Below the pieces are notes generated by a model. That model was not told where the DNA came from. It saw nothing but the letters and a program-made list of their open reading frames with translations, and did no database searches. Below are positions 28,433-36,556 of a stretch of DNA of 44,384 nucleotides, one piece after another. The stretch comes from Bacteroidaceae bacterium. GTDB lineage: Bacteria > Bacteroidota > Bacteroidia > Bacteroidales > Bacteroidaceae. A program made the position numbers and the translations under genes. The first letter of the stretch is position 1, and the number at the start of each line of letters is the position of its first letter. The stretch is from positions 1-44,384 of the forward strand of contig JAFYYH010000012.1 of assembly GCA_017557635.1 (NCBI GenBank), in the 5' to 3' direction.

Positions 28433-31186
28433 TCACTTCAGGTTCTTAAGTGGGACTGAGGAGCAGGCGTTGGGCGGGTCGTTGCGGGTTATCAGGGAGA
28501 TGGTGGGCGCAAGGACGCTGATGGAGATGGGCTCGTGGTTGACCTCGGCGCGGATACCGTTTCCGTAGAGAATCATGGGAACCGGTTTTGCCACGGGCTT
28601 GCGGTAGATGACCGTTCCGGCCTTCTCATCGGATATGCCCCAACCGGGAATGGCGTCAATGATTATGTCGCCTGACCATGAGGCGTTCAGGCCGTTGCGT
28701 TTGCGTACCGCCTCCATGTCGGGAACGGTTGACATAAGGTCACGCATAAGCAGTACGCTGCGGATTCCCGTAACCTGAACCAGCAGGTCCACGCAGCTCT
28801 CCAGTATCTCATGCAGGGCTAGTCCCTTGTCCTCGATAAGGTCGTGGTTCAGATAGATATGGTTGTGGTAGAAGGTCTTGACCCAGGTGCCGCTTCCGTA
28901 TTTTGCCGACAGGTAGAGGCTGAGAAGTGCCGTGGCGCGTTCCATGCTCACCTGTCCCGTAGGAATGCGGGTGCCACCCAGTTCGGGAGTGGCGTTCTCG
29001 ACATATCCGGTCGATGTCAGGAAGAACAGGACGTTGTCCAGACCTATCTTTGAAGTTATGGTGCTTACCAGTTTCTCGATTGTCTGGTCCAGACGCACGT
29101 AGATGTCCTGCTGCTCCAGTGACCATACGGTGTTGGGAGTGTGGCGGAAATTGCCTGCGTAGTATGTCAGGGTAAGCAGGTCGGGGGTGTCGTCATCGCC
29201 CAGTTCCATGCCTTCGATGGATGCCAGTGCCATGTCGGTGATCTTGTCGTTCGCGAAGGGGGTGGTGAGATAGTCGTTTATCTCACCCTTTCGGAGTACA
29301 TAGAAAAAAGGGCGGAAACGCTCGTGGTCTGAAACGGGTATGTATGAACTTGTGGGGAGGGTGGGCCTCCAGTCCTTCAGGAACCAGGTGCTGTCGTTAT
29401 ATGCATCGGCCCATTTGGGTATAGCGCCGTAGTAGTCCGATGAGCTCCAACTGCCGTCATCGTTGTTCATCCACAGGACCACGTCGGGGTCATGACCGCC
29501 GGCCAGTATGGCGGCATCCCTCTCGATGGCGATGGAGCAGACCTTGGAACGGCTGCCCGAACCCAGTTTCATCTCATCGGCCAGGTTGGTGGCCAGGAGT
29601 TTGCGGGGTGATGACATCTCGATGGTATTGATACCCTTGTAGTTGCTGTCATCGACCGGAGGGGCGGGCATCAGGGTCTTGGGGTTCATCCAGCGGTTTG
29701 CCACAATTCCGTGCTGGAAAGGGGATGCGCCGGTATGTATAGATGCCACGGCCGATGCACGGTCCATGTCGTCATAGTCAAAAGTTGCGTTGGTGCGGTT
29801 GTATCCGTCGGTCCAGAGGCGTTTCAGGCCGCCTGTACCCATGATGGGCAGGAGTTTTTCAAGACACTCCTCGTCAAGCTGGTCGACAACTATTCCCACC
29901 ACCAGTTTGGGGCTCTTCTCGGGTTTGGCCTGGAGAGTGGCCGACATTGAAAGGGCTGCTAACAGAACAAAGGTGAAACGTCCGCCGAAACTTGCGGGCG
30001 CGGGTTCTTTGCGAAGTCTTGCAGTCAGCTGGAATACGGATGTGCTCATTGCCCTGAAGGCGAATGTGCCTATCAGGATCATCATGGCAGGCTCAATCAC
30101 CTGCGGGATGGCGGGTGAGAAGAGCAGGAAGGCGGTGCATACCACAGCCTCGCCGATAATGAATATGGAAACCTTGCCCTGACGGCACTTCTTAAGGAAG
30201 AAGGGTATGAGAATCAGGGGCAGGGGGTTGAGTACTATTACCAGCCAGTTGGTATCGAGGGTGGGGTGCTCCGAGAAGAAATACATGAGTGCCACAATGA
30301 TTCCTCCCAGGCCCTGTATGCCGAAAAGGATGGTGTCCACCAGACGGAAAGTCCTGTTCTTGTACCAGCCTATGAGAGTGATGAAGAGAATCACCATGAA
30401 GAGTATCCACATGACCTGAATGGGGGTCAGGATGGGGTTGCCAAAGTCAACTCCGTGGCTGGGGTTGACCAGACGAAGGGTGGTCTTGACCAGGGGTCTC
30501 TGAACTCCGGCGGTATCGGTTATGACGGCAGTCTCGGCCAGTTTCTTGAGGTACAGCGGTGCAAAGGCTTCCTGACGGTAGCCGGTGGGCTCGTCACCTG
30601 AGGCGCCGATGATGAGGTCAACGGCAAACTCACTCCAGGGACGTACCTGAGTATGTGCGGTAAGTATGTCTCGGAAGGTTTGCGTAGAATCGGGGCTGTC
30701 GTAGGTTACCGTGCCGGTTATGCTCTCCTCAATCTTGTCCAACGCCATGGTGGCGCAGTTGTTGTAGAGGAAATTGTAACGGTAGACCCTGTTTTCGGGA
30801 CGGCTGTTCTCCAAGAGAAGCTGATATAGCGTGCGGGCCTCGTCATTGGTCAGGTTGAGAGGCTGGGCGAACACCTCCGATCCGCGCTCGCTGTATTCGC
30901 GCAGGAATGAACGCAGACGTGTGTAGCCGAGAATGTAATCGGTCTTGCCCAGAGTGAAACGCCATACGAAATGGGGTGTGTTGAAATCGAACAGACCGTA
31001 GTTGAACACCACGTCGTTGCCGGTTCCGGTATCCTCGATCCAGATGGCCGTATGGCCGTAAAGCTCATAGATGGCCTTGCCGGGTTCGCAGGTAAGGAGG
31101 TATGCGTTTATGCTGTCATTCTGTGCCTTGGCTCCGGGAATAAGGAACATGAAGGCGGCCAGAATGGAGAATAGTTTCTTATGCAT
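28433..31186 (-). CDS. Lnb-type lipoprotein N-acyltransferase fused to degenerate phosphatase domain
   Basis: The 917-residue protein appears to be a fusion. Residues 1-21 are a signal peptide, 22-250 a DUF4105/Lnb periplasmic domain with candidate catalytic H45 (YELYGHTAIW) and C144 (YNNCAT), and 255-382 about five membrane segments, as in Bacteroides Lnb, which N-acylates lipoproteins. Residues 403-420 (FTFVLLAALSMSATLQA) look like a relic signal peptide. They are followed by an alkaline-phosphatase-superfamily domain (about 425-917, LVVGIVVDQLD). In that domain the nucleophile position of the usual TAxGHxS motif is DRASAVAS, with Arg for Thr, and the later DxxxH and DHG metal motifs are missing. 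I chose the start at 31186 over the upstream ATG because it gives the signal peptide. Confidence 0.82.
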   Translation of the reverse strand: MHKKLFSILAAFMFLIPGAKAQNDSINAYLLTCEPGKAIYELYGHTAIWIEDTGTGNDVVFNYGLFDFNTPHFVWRFTLGKTDYILGYTRLRSFLREYSERGSEVFAQPLNLTNDEARTLYQLLLENSRPENRVYRYNFLYNNCATMALDKIEESITGTVTYDSPDSTQTFRDILTAHTQVRPWSEFAVDLIIGASGDEPTGYRQEAFAPLYLKKLAETAVITDTAGVQRPLVKTTLRLVNPSHGVDFGNPILTPIQVMWILFMVILFITLIGWYKNRTFRLVDTILFGIQGLGGIIVALMYFFSEHPTLDTNWLVIVLNPLPLILIPFFLKKCRQGKVSIFIIGEAVVCTAFLLFSPAIPQVIEPAMMILIGTFAFRAMSTSVFQLTARLRKEPAPASFGGRFTFVLLAALSMSATLQAKPEKSPKLVVGIVVDQLDEECLEKLLPIMGTGGLKRLWTDGYNRTNATFDYDDMDRASAVASIHTGASPFQHGIVANRWMNPKTLMPAPPVDDSNYKGINTIEMSSPRKLLATNLADEMKLGSGSRSKVCSIAIERDAAILAGGHDPDVVLWMNNDDGSWSSSDYYGAIPKWADAYNDSTWFLKDWRPTLPTSSYIPVSDHERFRPFFYVLRKGEINDYLTTPFANDKITDMALASIEGMELGDDDTPDLLTLTYYAGNFRHTPNTVWSLEQQDIYVRLDQTIEKLVSTITSKIGLDNVLFFLTSTGYVENATPELGGTRIPTGQVSMERATALLSLYLSAKYGSGTWVKTFYHNHIYLNHDLIEDKGLALHEILESCVDLLVQVTGIRSVLLMRDLMSTVPDMEAVRKRNGLNASWSGDIIIDAIPGWGISDEKAGTVIYRKPVAKPVPMILYGNGIRAEVNHEPISISVLAPTISLITRNDPPNACSSVPLKNLK

Positions 31187-31204
31187 GTTTTTAGAATTGT
31201 GATG

Positions 31205-31212
31205 CAAAGTTA
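31205..31212 (-). promoter_or_regulatory. Predicted promoter of the Lnb fusion gene
   Basis: TAACTTTG on the minus strand matches TAnnTTTG and lies 18 bases upstream of the start at 31186. It is separated by a single base from the -7 element of coaX on the other strand. Confidence 0.6.
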
Positions 31213-31213
31213 C

Positions 31214-31221
31214 TATTTTTG
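31214..31221 (+). promoter_or_regulatory. Predicted coaX promoter
   Basis: TATTTTTG matches TAnnTTTG and ends only eight bases before the coaX ATG. With a start site about seven bases downstream the coaX mRNA would be leaderless or nearly so. Confidence 0.6.
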
Positions 31222-31229
31222 CGGTCATT

Positions 31230-31919
31230 ATGATACTATTGGCTGATTTTGGAAATACCAGGGTGAAAGCCGCCGTTCTTGAAAACGGTCGCCTGCGTCA
31301 TGTGGATGACATGATGAAGGCCGATGTGGACGGAGGCATGTGGTGCTCCGTACATCCCCTGGATCCCAAGGTCACGGAATGGATGACGGCACACGGCATG
31401 AAACAGTTTACGGCCGATACCCCCATCCCGCTCAAAAACGCATATTCATCGCCCCGTACACTGGGCATGGACCGTCTTGCCGCCGCTGTGGGAGCATGGT
31501 CCATGAAACCCGGTCACAACCTTCTGGTGGTTGATGCCGGAACAGCGGTTACATATGATTTCGTATCGGCTGACGGTACATACAAAGGAGGAAACATAGC
31601 GCCCGGCATAGAACTGAGACTCAAATCGTTACATGATCACACCGGTGCCCTGCCGCTGGTATCGGCCCAGGGTGACGCCCCTATGTTCGGCCATGACACC
31701 GAAACGGCTATCCGGAGCGGAGTTGTAAACGGCATCCGAAAGGAACTTGAAGGCTACGTTAACGAATTATCCTCCATATATCCCTCTGTTTTGGTTTTTT
31801 TAACCGGAGGCGATGCCGAATTCTTTGATATAAAAGCCAAAAGCACTACTTTTGCAGTTCCGGATCTGGTTCTTCGCGGACTGGCTCGGATTACAGAATT
31901 CAATGAGAAGGGTATTTGA
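31230..31919 (+). CDS. coaX: Type III pantothenate kinase
   Basis: CoaX phosphorylates pantothenate, the first committed step of coenzyme A synthesis, and unlike CoaA is not inhibited by CoA. The 229-residue protein has the ASKHA-fold motifs: phosphate-binding DFGNTRVK with the conserved aspartate at the N-terminus, GMDRLAAAVGAW, and VVDAGTAVTYDFV with the catalytic aspartate. GGNIAPGIELRLKSLHDHTGALP follows as expected. The next gene starts inside its last codons (overlap 31903-31919). Its 3' end also contains a promoter-like TTTG-N19-TACTTTTG. It heads a conserved Bacteroidales cluster of envelope genes. Confidence 0.94.
   Translation: MILLADFGNTRVKAAVLENGRLRHVDDMMKADVDGGMWCSVHPLDPKVTEWMTAHGMKQFTADTPIPLKNAYSSPRTLGMDRLAAAVGAWSMKPGHNLLVVDAGTAVTYDFVSADGTYKGGNIAPGIELRLKSLHDHTGALPLVSAQGDAPMFGHDTETAIRSGVVNGIRKELEGYVNELSSIYPSVLVFLTGGDAEFFDIKAKSTTFAVPDLVLRGLARITEFNEKGI
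31824..31854 (+). promoter_or_regulatory. Promoter-like site within the 3' end of coaX
   Basis: TTTG (31824-31827) followed after 19 bases by TACTTTTG (31847-31854) is a full -33/-7 match. It lies 48 bases upstream of the next start codon (31903) although inside the coaX reading frame. It could give the downstream envelope genes expression independent of coaX. Confidence 0.6.
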
Positions 31920-33162
31920 GAACATAACTGCCGTTTTGGTTTTCTCTTTGTTGTGCCTGCCGTCAGTAACGGCTAAGGCCCAAACCGGCGTCAATTCACC
32001 GTATTCGAGATATGGAATGGGTCAGTTGTCTGATCCGTCGTCAGGTATGATCAAGGCCATGGGTGGCATTGGTGCAGGTTTCCGTTATCCCAATACAGTG
32101 AATATCAAGAACCCCGCATCATACTCATCGGTTGATACCCTTACCTTCATTGCAGACCTGGGATTCGCAATCCAGAACGGAAACTACAATGAGAACGGTG
32201 TCAGCATCAACGCCCGCAACGCATACATCGATCACCTGACAATGCAGTTCAGGATACTGCCCAAGGTGGGAATGACTGTAGGTTTCATGCCCTTTGCCAA
32301 CGTGGGTTACGGTTTCTCTAAGACCGAGCCGGTACGCCGTGACGAGGACGGTGAAATCACATCAACCATAACCAACTCAGGAACAGGTGGCGTGCGTCAG
32401 TTCATGGGCGGACTCGGATGGAGACCTACCAAGTGGCTGTCAGTGGGTGCCAACGCCTATTATCTGAGTGGTGACATCAACCATTACATCACCAACACCT
32501 ACTCATCGTCAGAGGTTCAGTCCAGAGAAAAGTCATACTATGCCGAGATGTCGGCCTTCAGGTATGATATGGGTATTCAGGGAACCATAAACCGCGGTGA
32601 GAGAAGCCTGGTGCTGGGTGCTACGTTCGCTCCCGCCCAGACCCTTAAAAGCGAGACATACAAGACTGACAGACATTCGGTCAGCGATACCACCTTCATA
32701 ACCGATGCCTTCTCAATGCCGGAACTCATGTCGGCAGGTTTCACTTACAAATGGAACAAGGGAATGATCGGAGCCGATGTCTCTTACCAGACATGGTCCA
32801 AGGCCAGTTTCTTTGGCGAGAAGACCGGCAGTGACAGGATATCGGCCGCAATAGGATACATGCGCAGACCTGATGATATGAGCAGGAACATCCTGAAACG
32901 TACGGCATACGAGTTCGGTGTGAACTTCTCACAGGCCTATTATAAAGTAGGTAACAACAACGGACCGTTGCAGTTCGGAGTCAGCGCAGGTTTCTCGCTT
33001 CCCTTCAGTTCGGCTTATAACAGCATGTCATATCTGCATGTTTCGGGAGAATTCGTGAGAGTGCAGCCTATGGCTAAGGGAATGATTACCGAAAACTATG
33101 TCAGGATCAACATAGGAGTGACTTTTATGGAGCGTTGGTTCATGAAACTTATGGTTGACTGA
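31903..33162 (+). CDS. Putative outer-membrane protein, FadL/PorV-like barrel
   Basis: The 419-residue protein starts with a signal peptide (MRRVFENITAVLVFSLLCLPSVTAKAQ) and continues with GVNSPYSRYGMGQLSDPSSG, a start shared by many Bacteroidetes outer-membrane barrel proteins related to the OMPP1/FadL superfamily. Repeated amphipathic strands (FGVNFSQAYYKVGN, LSVGANAYYLSGD) and a terminal strand (YVRINIGVTFMERWF) support a barrel. Function is unknown; FadL-like proteins carry hydrophobic compounds. It overlaps coaX by 17 bases, and the internal start (31903) was chosen because it gives a proper signal peptide. Confidence 0.8.
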   Translation: MRRVFENITAVLVFSLLCLPSVTAKAQTGVNSPYSRYGMGQLSDPSSGMIKAMGGIGAGFRYPNTVNIKNPASYSSVDTLTFIADLGFAIQNGNYNENGVSINARNAYIDHLTMQFRILPKVGMTVGFMPFANVGYGFSKTEPVRRDEDGEITSTITNSGTGGVRQFMGGLGWRPTKWLSVGANAYYLSGDINHYITNTYSSSEVQSREKSYYAEMSAFRYDMGIQGTINRGERSLVLGATFAPAQTLKSETYKTDRHSVSDTTFITDAFSMPELMSAGFTYKWNKGMIGADVSYQTWSKASFFGEKTGSDRISAAIGYMRRPDDMSRNILKRTAYEFGVNFSQAYYKVGNNNGPLQFGVSAGFSLPFSSAYNSMSYLHVSGEFVRVQPMAKGMITENYVRINIGVTFMERWFMKLMVD

Positions 33163-33229
33163 CGATTGACGGATTTAACTTATTGATTATTTTACATATC
33201 TTATTATTGAGAATTCTAAACTAAACGAT

Positions 33230-34609
33230 ATGAAAAAGATTGGATTGATTGCATTGGCGCTTGTTACAGTATCAGGTGTTTATGCACAGAAAGGCGTAGA
33301 AGACGGTTCTCGCTATGGACATGGACAGGATAGTATCAATACTTTAAGAAACATCAGTATCTATTCTGAGTTTGCCAAGACCAAGAATTACAAGGAGGCT
33401 TACGAGTCAGGTTGGAAGGAGGTCTTCCACGATGCACCTCTTGCTTCAGTTAATACCTATACTTATGGTATCCAGATCCTTCAGTTCATGTACAATGAGG
33501 CCAAGAAGGAGAAGAACACTGAACTCATGACTCAGTATTCAAACGAACTGTTCGAGGTATTCGAGCAGCGTCTCAAGTATCTGGATAAGTTGAACGCAAT
33601 GGCCAAGAACAAGGTTACAGAGGGTGAAATCTACGGCCAGTACGGTCATGCATACAGGATATATAACCCCAGAGTATCTGTAAGCAGGGCTTATGAGCTG
33701 CTCCGCAAGGCAGTTGATCTGGGTAAGGGTAACACACAGTACTATGTCCTGGATGACCTGATGGCAGTTTCTGCACAGCGTTATACCAACAAGAAGGACA
33801 ATGAGGAGTACCGCGACGCCCTGATTCAGGACTATCTGGATTGCGCCGGTTATATCGATGAGTTCATCGCAAATCATCAGGATGACGAGAAGATCCTTGC
33901 TAACGCAACTACAGTTAAGGAGAACATCGACGGTCACTTTGTAAAGAGCGGTGCCGCTGACTGCGAGTCACTTCAGAACATCTACGGTCCCAAGATTGAG
34001 GCCAACAAGGATAATCTGGAGTATCTGACCAAGGTAGTTAAGATCATGCAGATGTTCGAGTGCAACTCAAGCGACGCTTACTTTGCAGCTTCAGAGTATG
34101 CTCACGCCATCCAGCCTTCTGCAAGAACCGCTAAGGCTCTGGGTGCTCTCTACTACAAGCAGCGTGACGATACCGATAAGGCTATCGAGTACTACAACCA
34201 GGCTATCGAGCTTGATGATGACAAGAACAGCATCGCAGGTACCTATTATCTTATGGCTACCCTTTACTTCGCAAAGGATAACTACGACCGCAGCCGTTCA
34301 TGCCTGCAGAAGTGCATACAGAACAACCCCAACAGAGGTGATGCATACATCCTCTTGGCACAGCTCTACGCTGTAAAGCATGACTGGTCAAACGAGCCCG
34401 CTCTGAACCGTTGCGCATACTTTGCAGTAATCGACAAGCTGGAGCAGGCTAAGAAGGTTGATTCTTCAGTTGCTGCAAAAGCCAACGAACTTATCAACTC
34501 ATATAAGAAACAGTGCCCGGATGCCAACGACCTGTTCATGCTTGGTTACAAGGTAGGTGATCAGATCGAGATCAAGGGCTGGATCAACGAGACTACCACT
34601 ATCAGATAA
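33230..34609 (+). CDS. Secreted tetratricopeptide-repeat protein
   Basis: The 459-residue periplasmic protein has a signal peptide (MKKIGLIALALVTVSGVYAQK) and several TPR-like helix pairs, the clearest near residues 300-390: AKALGALYYKQRDDTDKAIE, GTYYLMATLYFAKDNYDRSR and GDAYILLAQLYAVKHDW. TPRs mediate protein interaction, here probably in envelope assembly because the neighbours are lptC, a CNNM protein and ppiD. The function is unknown. The upstream 67-base gap holds one copy of the ATTGAGA heptamer motif. The lptC-like frame begins right after its stop codon. Confidence 0.85.
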   Translation: MKKIGLIALALVTVSGVYAQKGVEDGSRYGHGQDSINTLRNISIYSEFAKTKNYKEAYESGWKEVFHDAPLASVNTYTYGIQILQFMYNEAKKEKNTELMTQYSNELFEVFEQRLKYLDKLNAMAKNKVTEGEIYGQYGHAYRIYNPRVSVSRAYELLRKAVDLGKGNTQYYVLDDLMAVSAQRYTNKKDNEEYRDALIQDYLDCAGYIDEFIANHQDDEKILANATTVKENIDGHFVKSGAADCESLQNIYGPKIEANKDNLEYLTKVVKIMQMFECNSSDAYFAASEYAHAIQPSARTAKALGALYYKQRDDTDKAIEYYNQAIELDDDKNSIAGTYYLMATLYFAKDNYDRSRSCLQKCIQNNPNRGDAYILLAQLYAVKHDWSNEPALNRCAYFAVIDKLEQAKKVDSSVAAKANELINSYKKQCPDANDLFMLGYKVGDQIEIKGWINETTTIR

Positions 34610-34636
34610 ATGATACAAACCACCGGTCTCGAACCG

Positions 34637-35200
34637 ATGATAAAGAGAACGTACCTGGCAACCGTCATACTGGCGGTTGTCTCGTCGTTTTTCTGCCTAT
34701 CCTGCGGAAACCGGGACAAGCAGTTCGGACCGGCCGTGACCAGTCGTGATTCGACATCGGTCGTAACCACTTACGGAGTGGATATGCTCATTTCCGAGCA
34801 GGGCATGATAAGATATCACGTGATTGCCGAGGAGTGGAAGATATTCGACAAGATGGAACCCCCGTTCTACAGCATGGAGAAGGGTGTCCTGCTTGAGATT
34901 CTGGACACCCTCCAGCAGGTGGAGTCAAAACTGCGTGCTGACACCGCGTACTATCTTTCCATGGATGAGATATGGCATCTTATCGGTAATGTCCATGCCG
35001 AGAACATCAATAACGAAGAGTTTGATACTCCTGACCTGTTCATAAACAACCATACGAACAGGATGTACTCCGACAGCATCATCCATATCAAACAGGAAAA
35101 GCAGATCATAGTAGGCCGCGGTTTCAATTCAAACCAGAAACTGACCGAATACACTATCCGTAAGACCGAAGGTATTTTCCCGATCACTGAGACCAAATGA
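34637..35200 (+). CDS. lptC: LPS export protein LptC, lipoprotein form
   Basis: LptC forms part of the periplasmic bridge that moves lipopolysaccharide from the inner membrane to LptD. The protein is 187 residues from the Met at 34637; a longer frame starts at 34610, directly after the TPR stop. I prefer 34637 because MIKRTYLATVILAVVSS gives a cleaner signal, ending in the lipobox LSCG. The rest is the typical beta-jellyroll-like domain (ISEQGMIRYHVIAEEWKIFD, NVHAENINNEEFDTPDLFI, GRGFNSNQKLTEYTIRKTEG). The start of the CNNM gene overlaps its stop by four bases. Together with lptD in the window it represents the LPS-transport pathway. Confidence 0.85.
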   Translation: MIKRTYLATVILAVVSSFFCLSCGNRDKQFGPAVTSRDSTSVVTTYGVDMLISEQGMIRYHVIAEEWKIFDKMEPPFYSMEKGVLLEILDTLQQVESKLRADTAYYLSMDEIWHLIGNVHAENINNEEFDTPDLFINNHTNRMYSDSIIHIKQEKQIIVGRGFNSNQKLTEYTIRKTEGIFPITETK

Positions 35201-36456
35201 GCCACACTCTCATCATAATGCTTGTCGCGCTGTTCTTCTCGGCGCTTTTCTCAGGGCTTGAGATAGCCTTTGTATCGGCCGACAGGCTCAGGTTCGAGAT
35301 GGATGTGGAGCGTCATACTTTCAGCTCACGTCTTCTGGAAAGGTTCTTCCGTAACCCCAACATCTACATCTCCACCATGCTTGTGGGCAACAATATCGCG
35401 CTGGTGCTTTACAGTACGATGATGGCCCATCTGATAGAGATGATCATCCCTGATGGAATCATTGCCAATGAGTTCCTGCTGATTGTGATTGAGACACTGG
35501 TATCGACCGCCATCGTCATAGTGGTAGGAGAGTTCGTTCCAAAGACCGTTTTCCGTTTCAACCCCAACGGCAAGCTCAATTTCCTGGCATTCCCCATCTA
35601 TCTGATTTACATTATCCTCTATCCCATATCGCTGTTTACCACCTGGCTTTCAAGGATGCTGCTCAGAATGCTGGGCGTCCGCATTGACAAGGAAAACACT
35701 GCGAAGGCCTTCTCAAAGGTCGATCTGGATTACTTTGTCCAGTCAGCCCTGTCGGGAAACGAGGAGAGCAGCGAGCCGGACCAGGAGGTGCGTATTTTCC
35801 AGAACGTGCTTGATTTCTCAAATGTCAAGACCCGTGACTGCATGGTTCCGCGCAATGAGATATGCGCCGTCGAGAAGGGAGTTTCCTGGAACGCACTCAG
35901 GGAGAGGTTCATAGAGACCGGCTATTCCAAGATCCTGGTCTATGACGAGGATATGGACCATATCATCGGCTACATACACTCATCGGAGCTGTTCAGACAT
36001 AAGAATGATTGGCACGAGCACATACAGATGGTGCCATTCGTACCCGAGACGCTTGCCGCCCAGAAACTTATGAAGCAGCTCATGGCGCGCAAGAAGAGTC
36101 TTGCCGTAGTGGTTGACGAGTTCGGCGGAACATCGGGAATCGTGTCGCTTGAGGATATCATCGAGGAGATACTGGGCGAGATAGAGGATGAACACGATGT
36201 TCAGAATCTCATTGCCAAGAAAACCGATGACGGATACCTGCTGTCAGGACGTATGGAGATTGACCGCGTCAATTCGATGTTCGGACTGGATATCCCCGAG
36301 TCCGACGAGTACATGACTGTGGGTGGACTGATACTGACCAAGACCAAGGGTTTTCCCAAGGTCAACGAGAAGATAAACGTAGGAGATTATTCATTCAGGA
36401 TACTCAAACGCGGTGATACCAAGATTGAGCTGGTGGAACTTACGTTAAATAAATAA
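35197..36456 (+). CDS. CNNM/HlyC-CorC family transporter with CBS pair
   Basis: The 419-residue inner-membrane protein has a DUF21/CNNM membrane domain (about 1-180, with SALFSGLEIAFVSADRLR, a signature of these magnesium-related transporters), a pair of CBS domains (about 200-325) and a C-terminal CorC_HlyC domain (about 335-415). The CBS segments include TRDCMVPRNEICAVEKG and DEFGGTSGIVSLEDIIEEILGEI. Members export or sense divalent cations, chiefly magnesium; older annotation as hemolysin is misleading. It overlaps lptC by four bases (ATGA), which points to translational coupling. Confidence 0.9.
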   Translation: MSHTLIIMLVALFFSALFSGLEIAFVSADRLRFEMDVERHTFSSRLLERFFRNPNIYISTMLVGNNIALVLYSTMMAHLIEMIIPDGIIANEFLLIVIETLVSTAIVIVVGEFVPKTVFRFNPNGKLNFLAFPIYLIYIILYPISLFTTWLSRMLLRMLGVRIDKENTAKAFSKVDLDYFVQSALSGNEESSEPDQEVRIFQNVLDFSNVKTRDCMVPRNEICAVEKGVSWNALRERFIETGYSKILVYDEDMDHIIGYIHSSELFRHKNDWHEHIQMVPFVPETLAAQKLMKQLMARKKSLAVVVDEFGGTSGIVSLEDIIEEILGEIEDEHDVQNLIAKKTDDGYLLSGRMEIDRVNSMFGLDIPESDEYMTVGGLILTKTKGFPKVNEKINVGDYSFRILKRGDTKIELVELTLNK

Positions 36457-36487
36457 GTCCTTATTGGAGTTTTAGAACATTTTTTAG

Positions 36488-36495
36488 TAATTTTG
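36488..36495 (+). promoter_or_regulatory. Predicted ppiD promoter
   Basis: TAATTTTG matches TAnnTTTG; TTGG 20 bases upstream (36464-36467) may serve as the -33 element. A short hairpin (CCGC-ATTA-GCGG, 36507-36518) lies in the leader. Confidence 0.55.
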
Positions 36496-36556
36496 TGCGC
36501 TTTTACCCGCATTAGCGGCTTTTGACAGGCAAAAACGAATAAAAACAACAATAAAA

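Noticed and set aside
31187-31228. Fourteen extra N-terminal codons for the Lnb fusion
   Set aside because: They span the predicted promoter and would bury the signal peptide.
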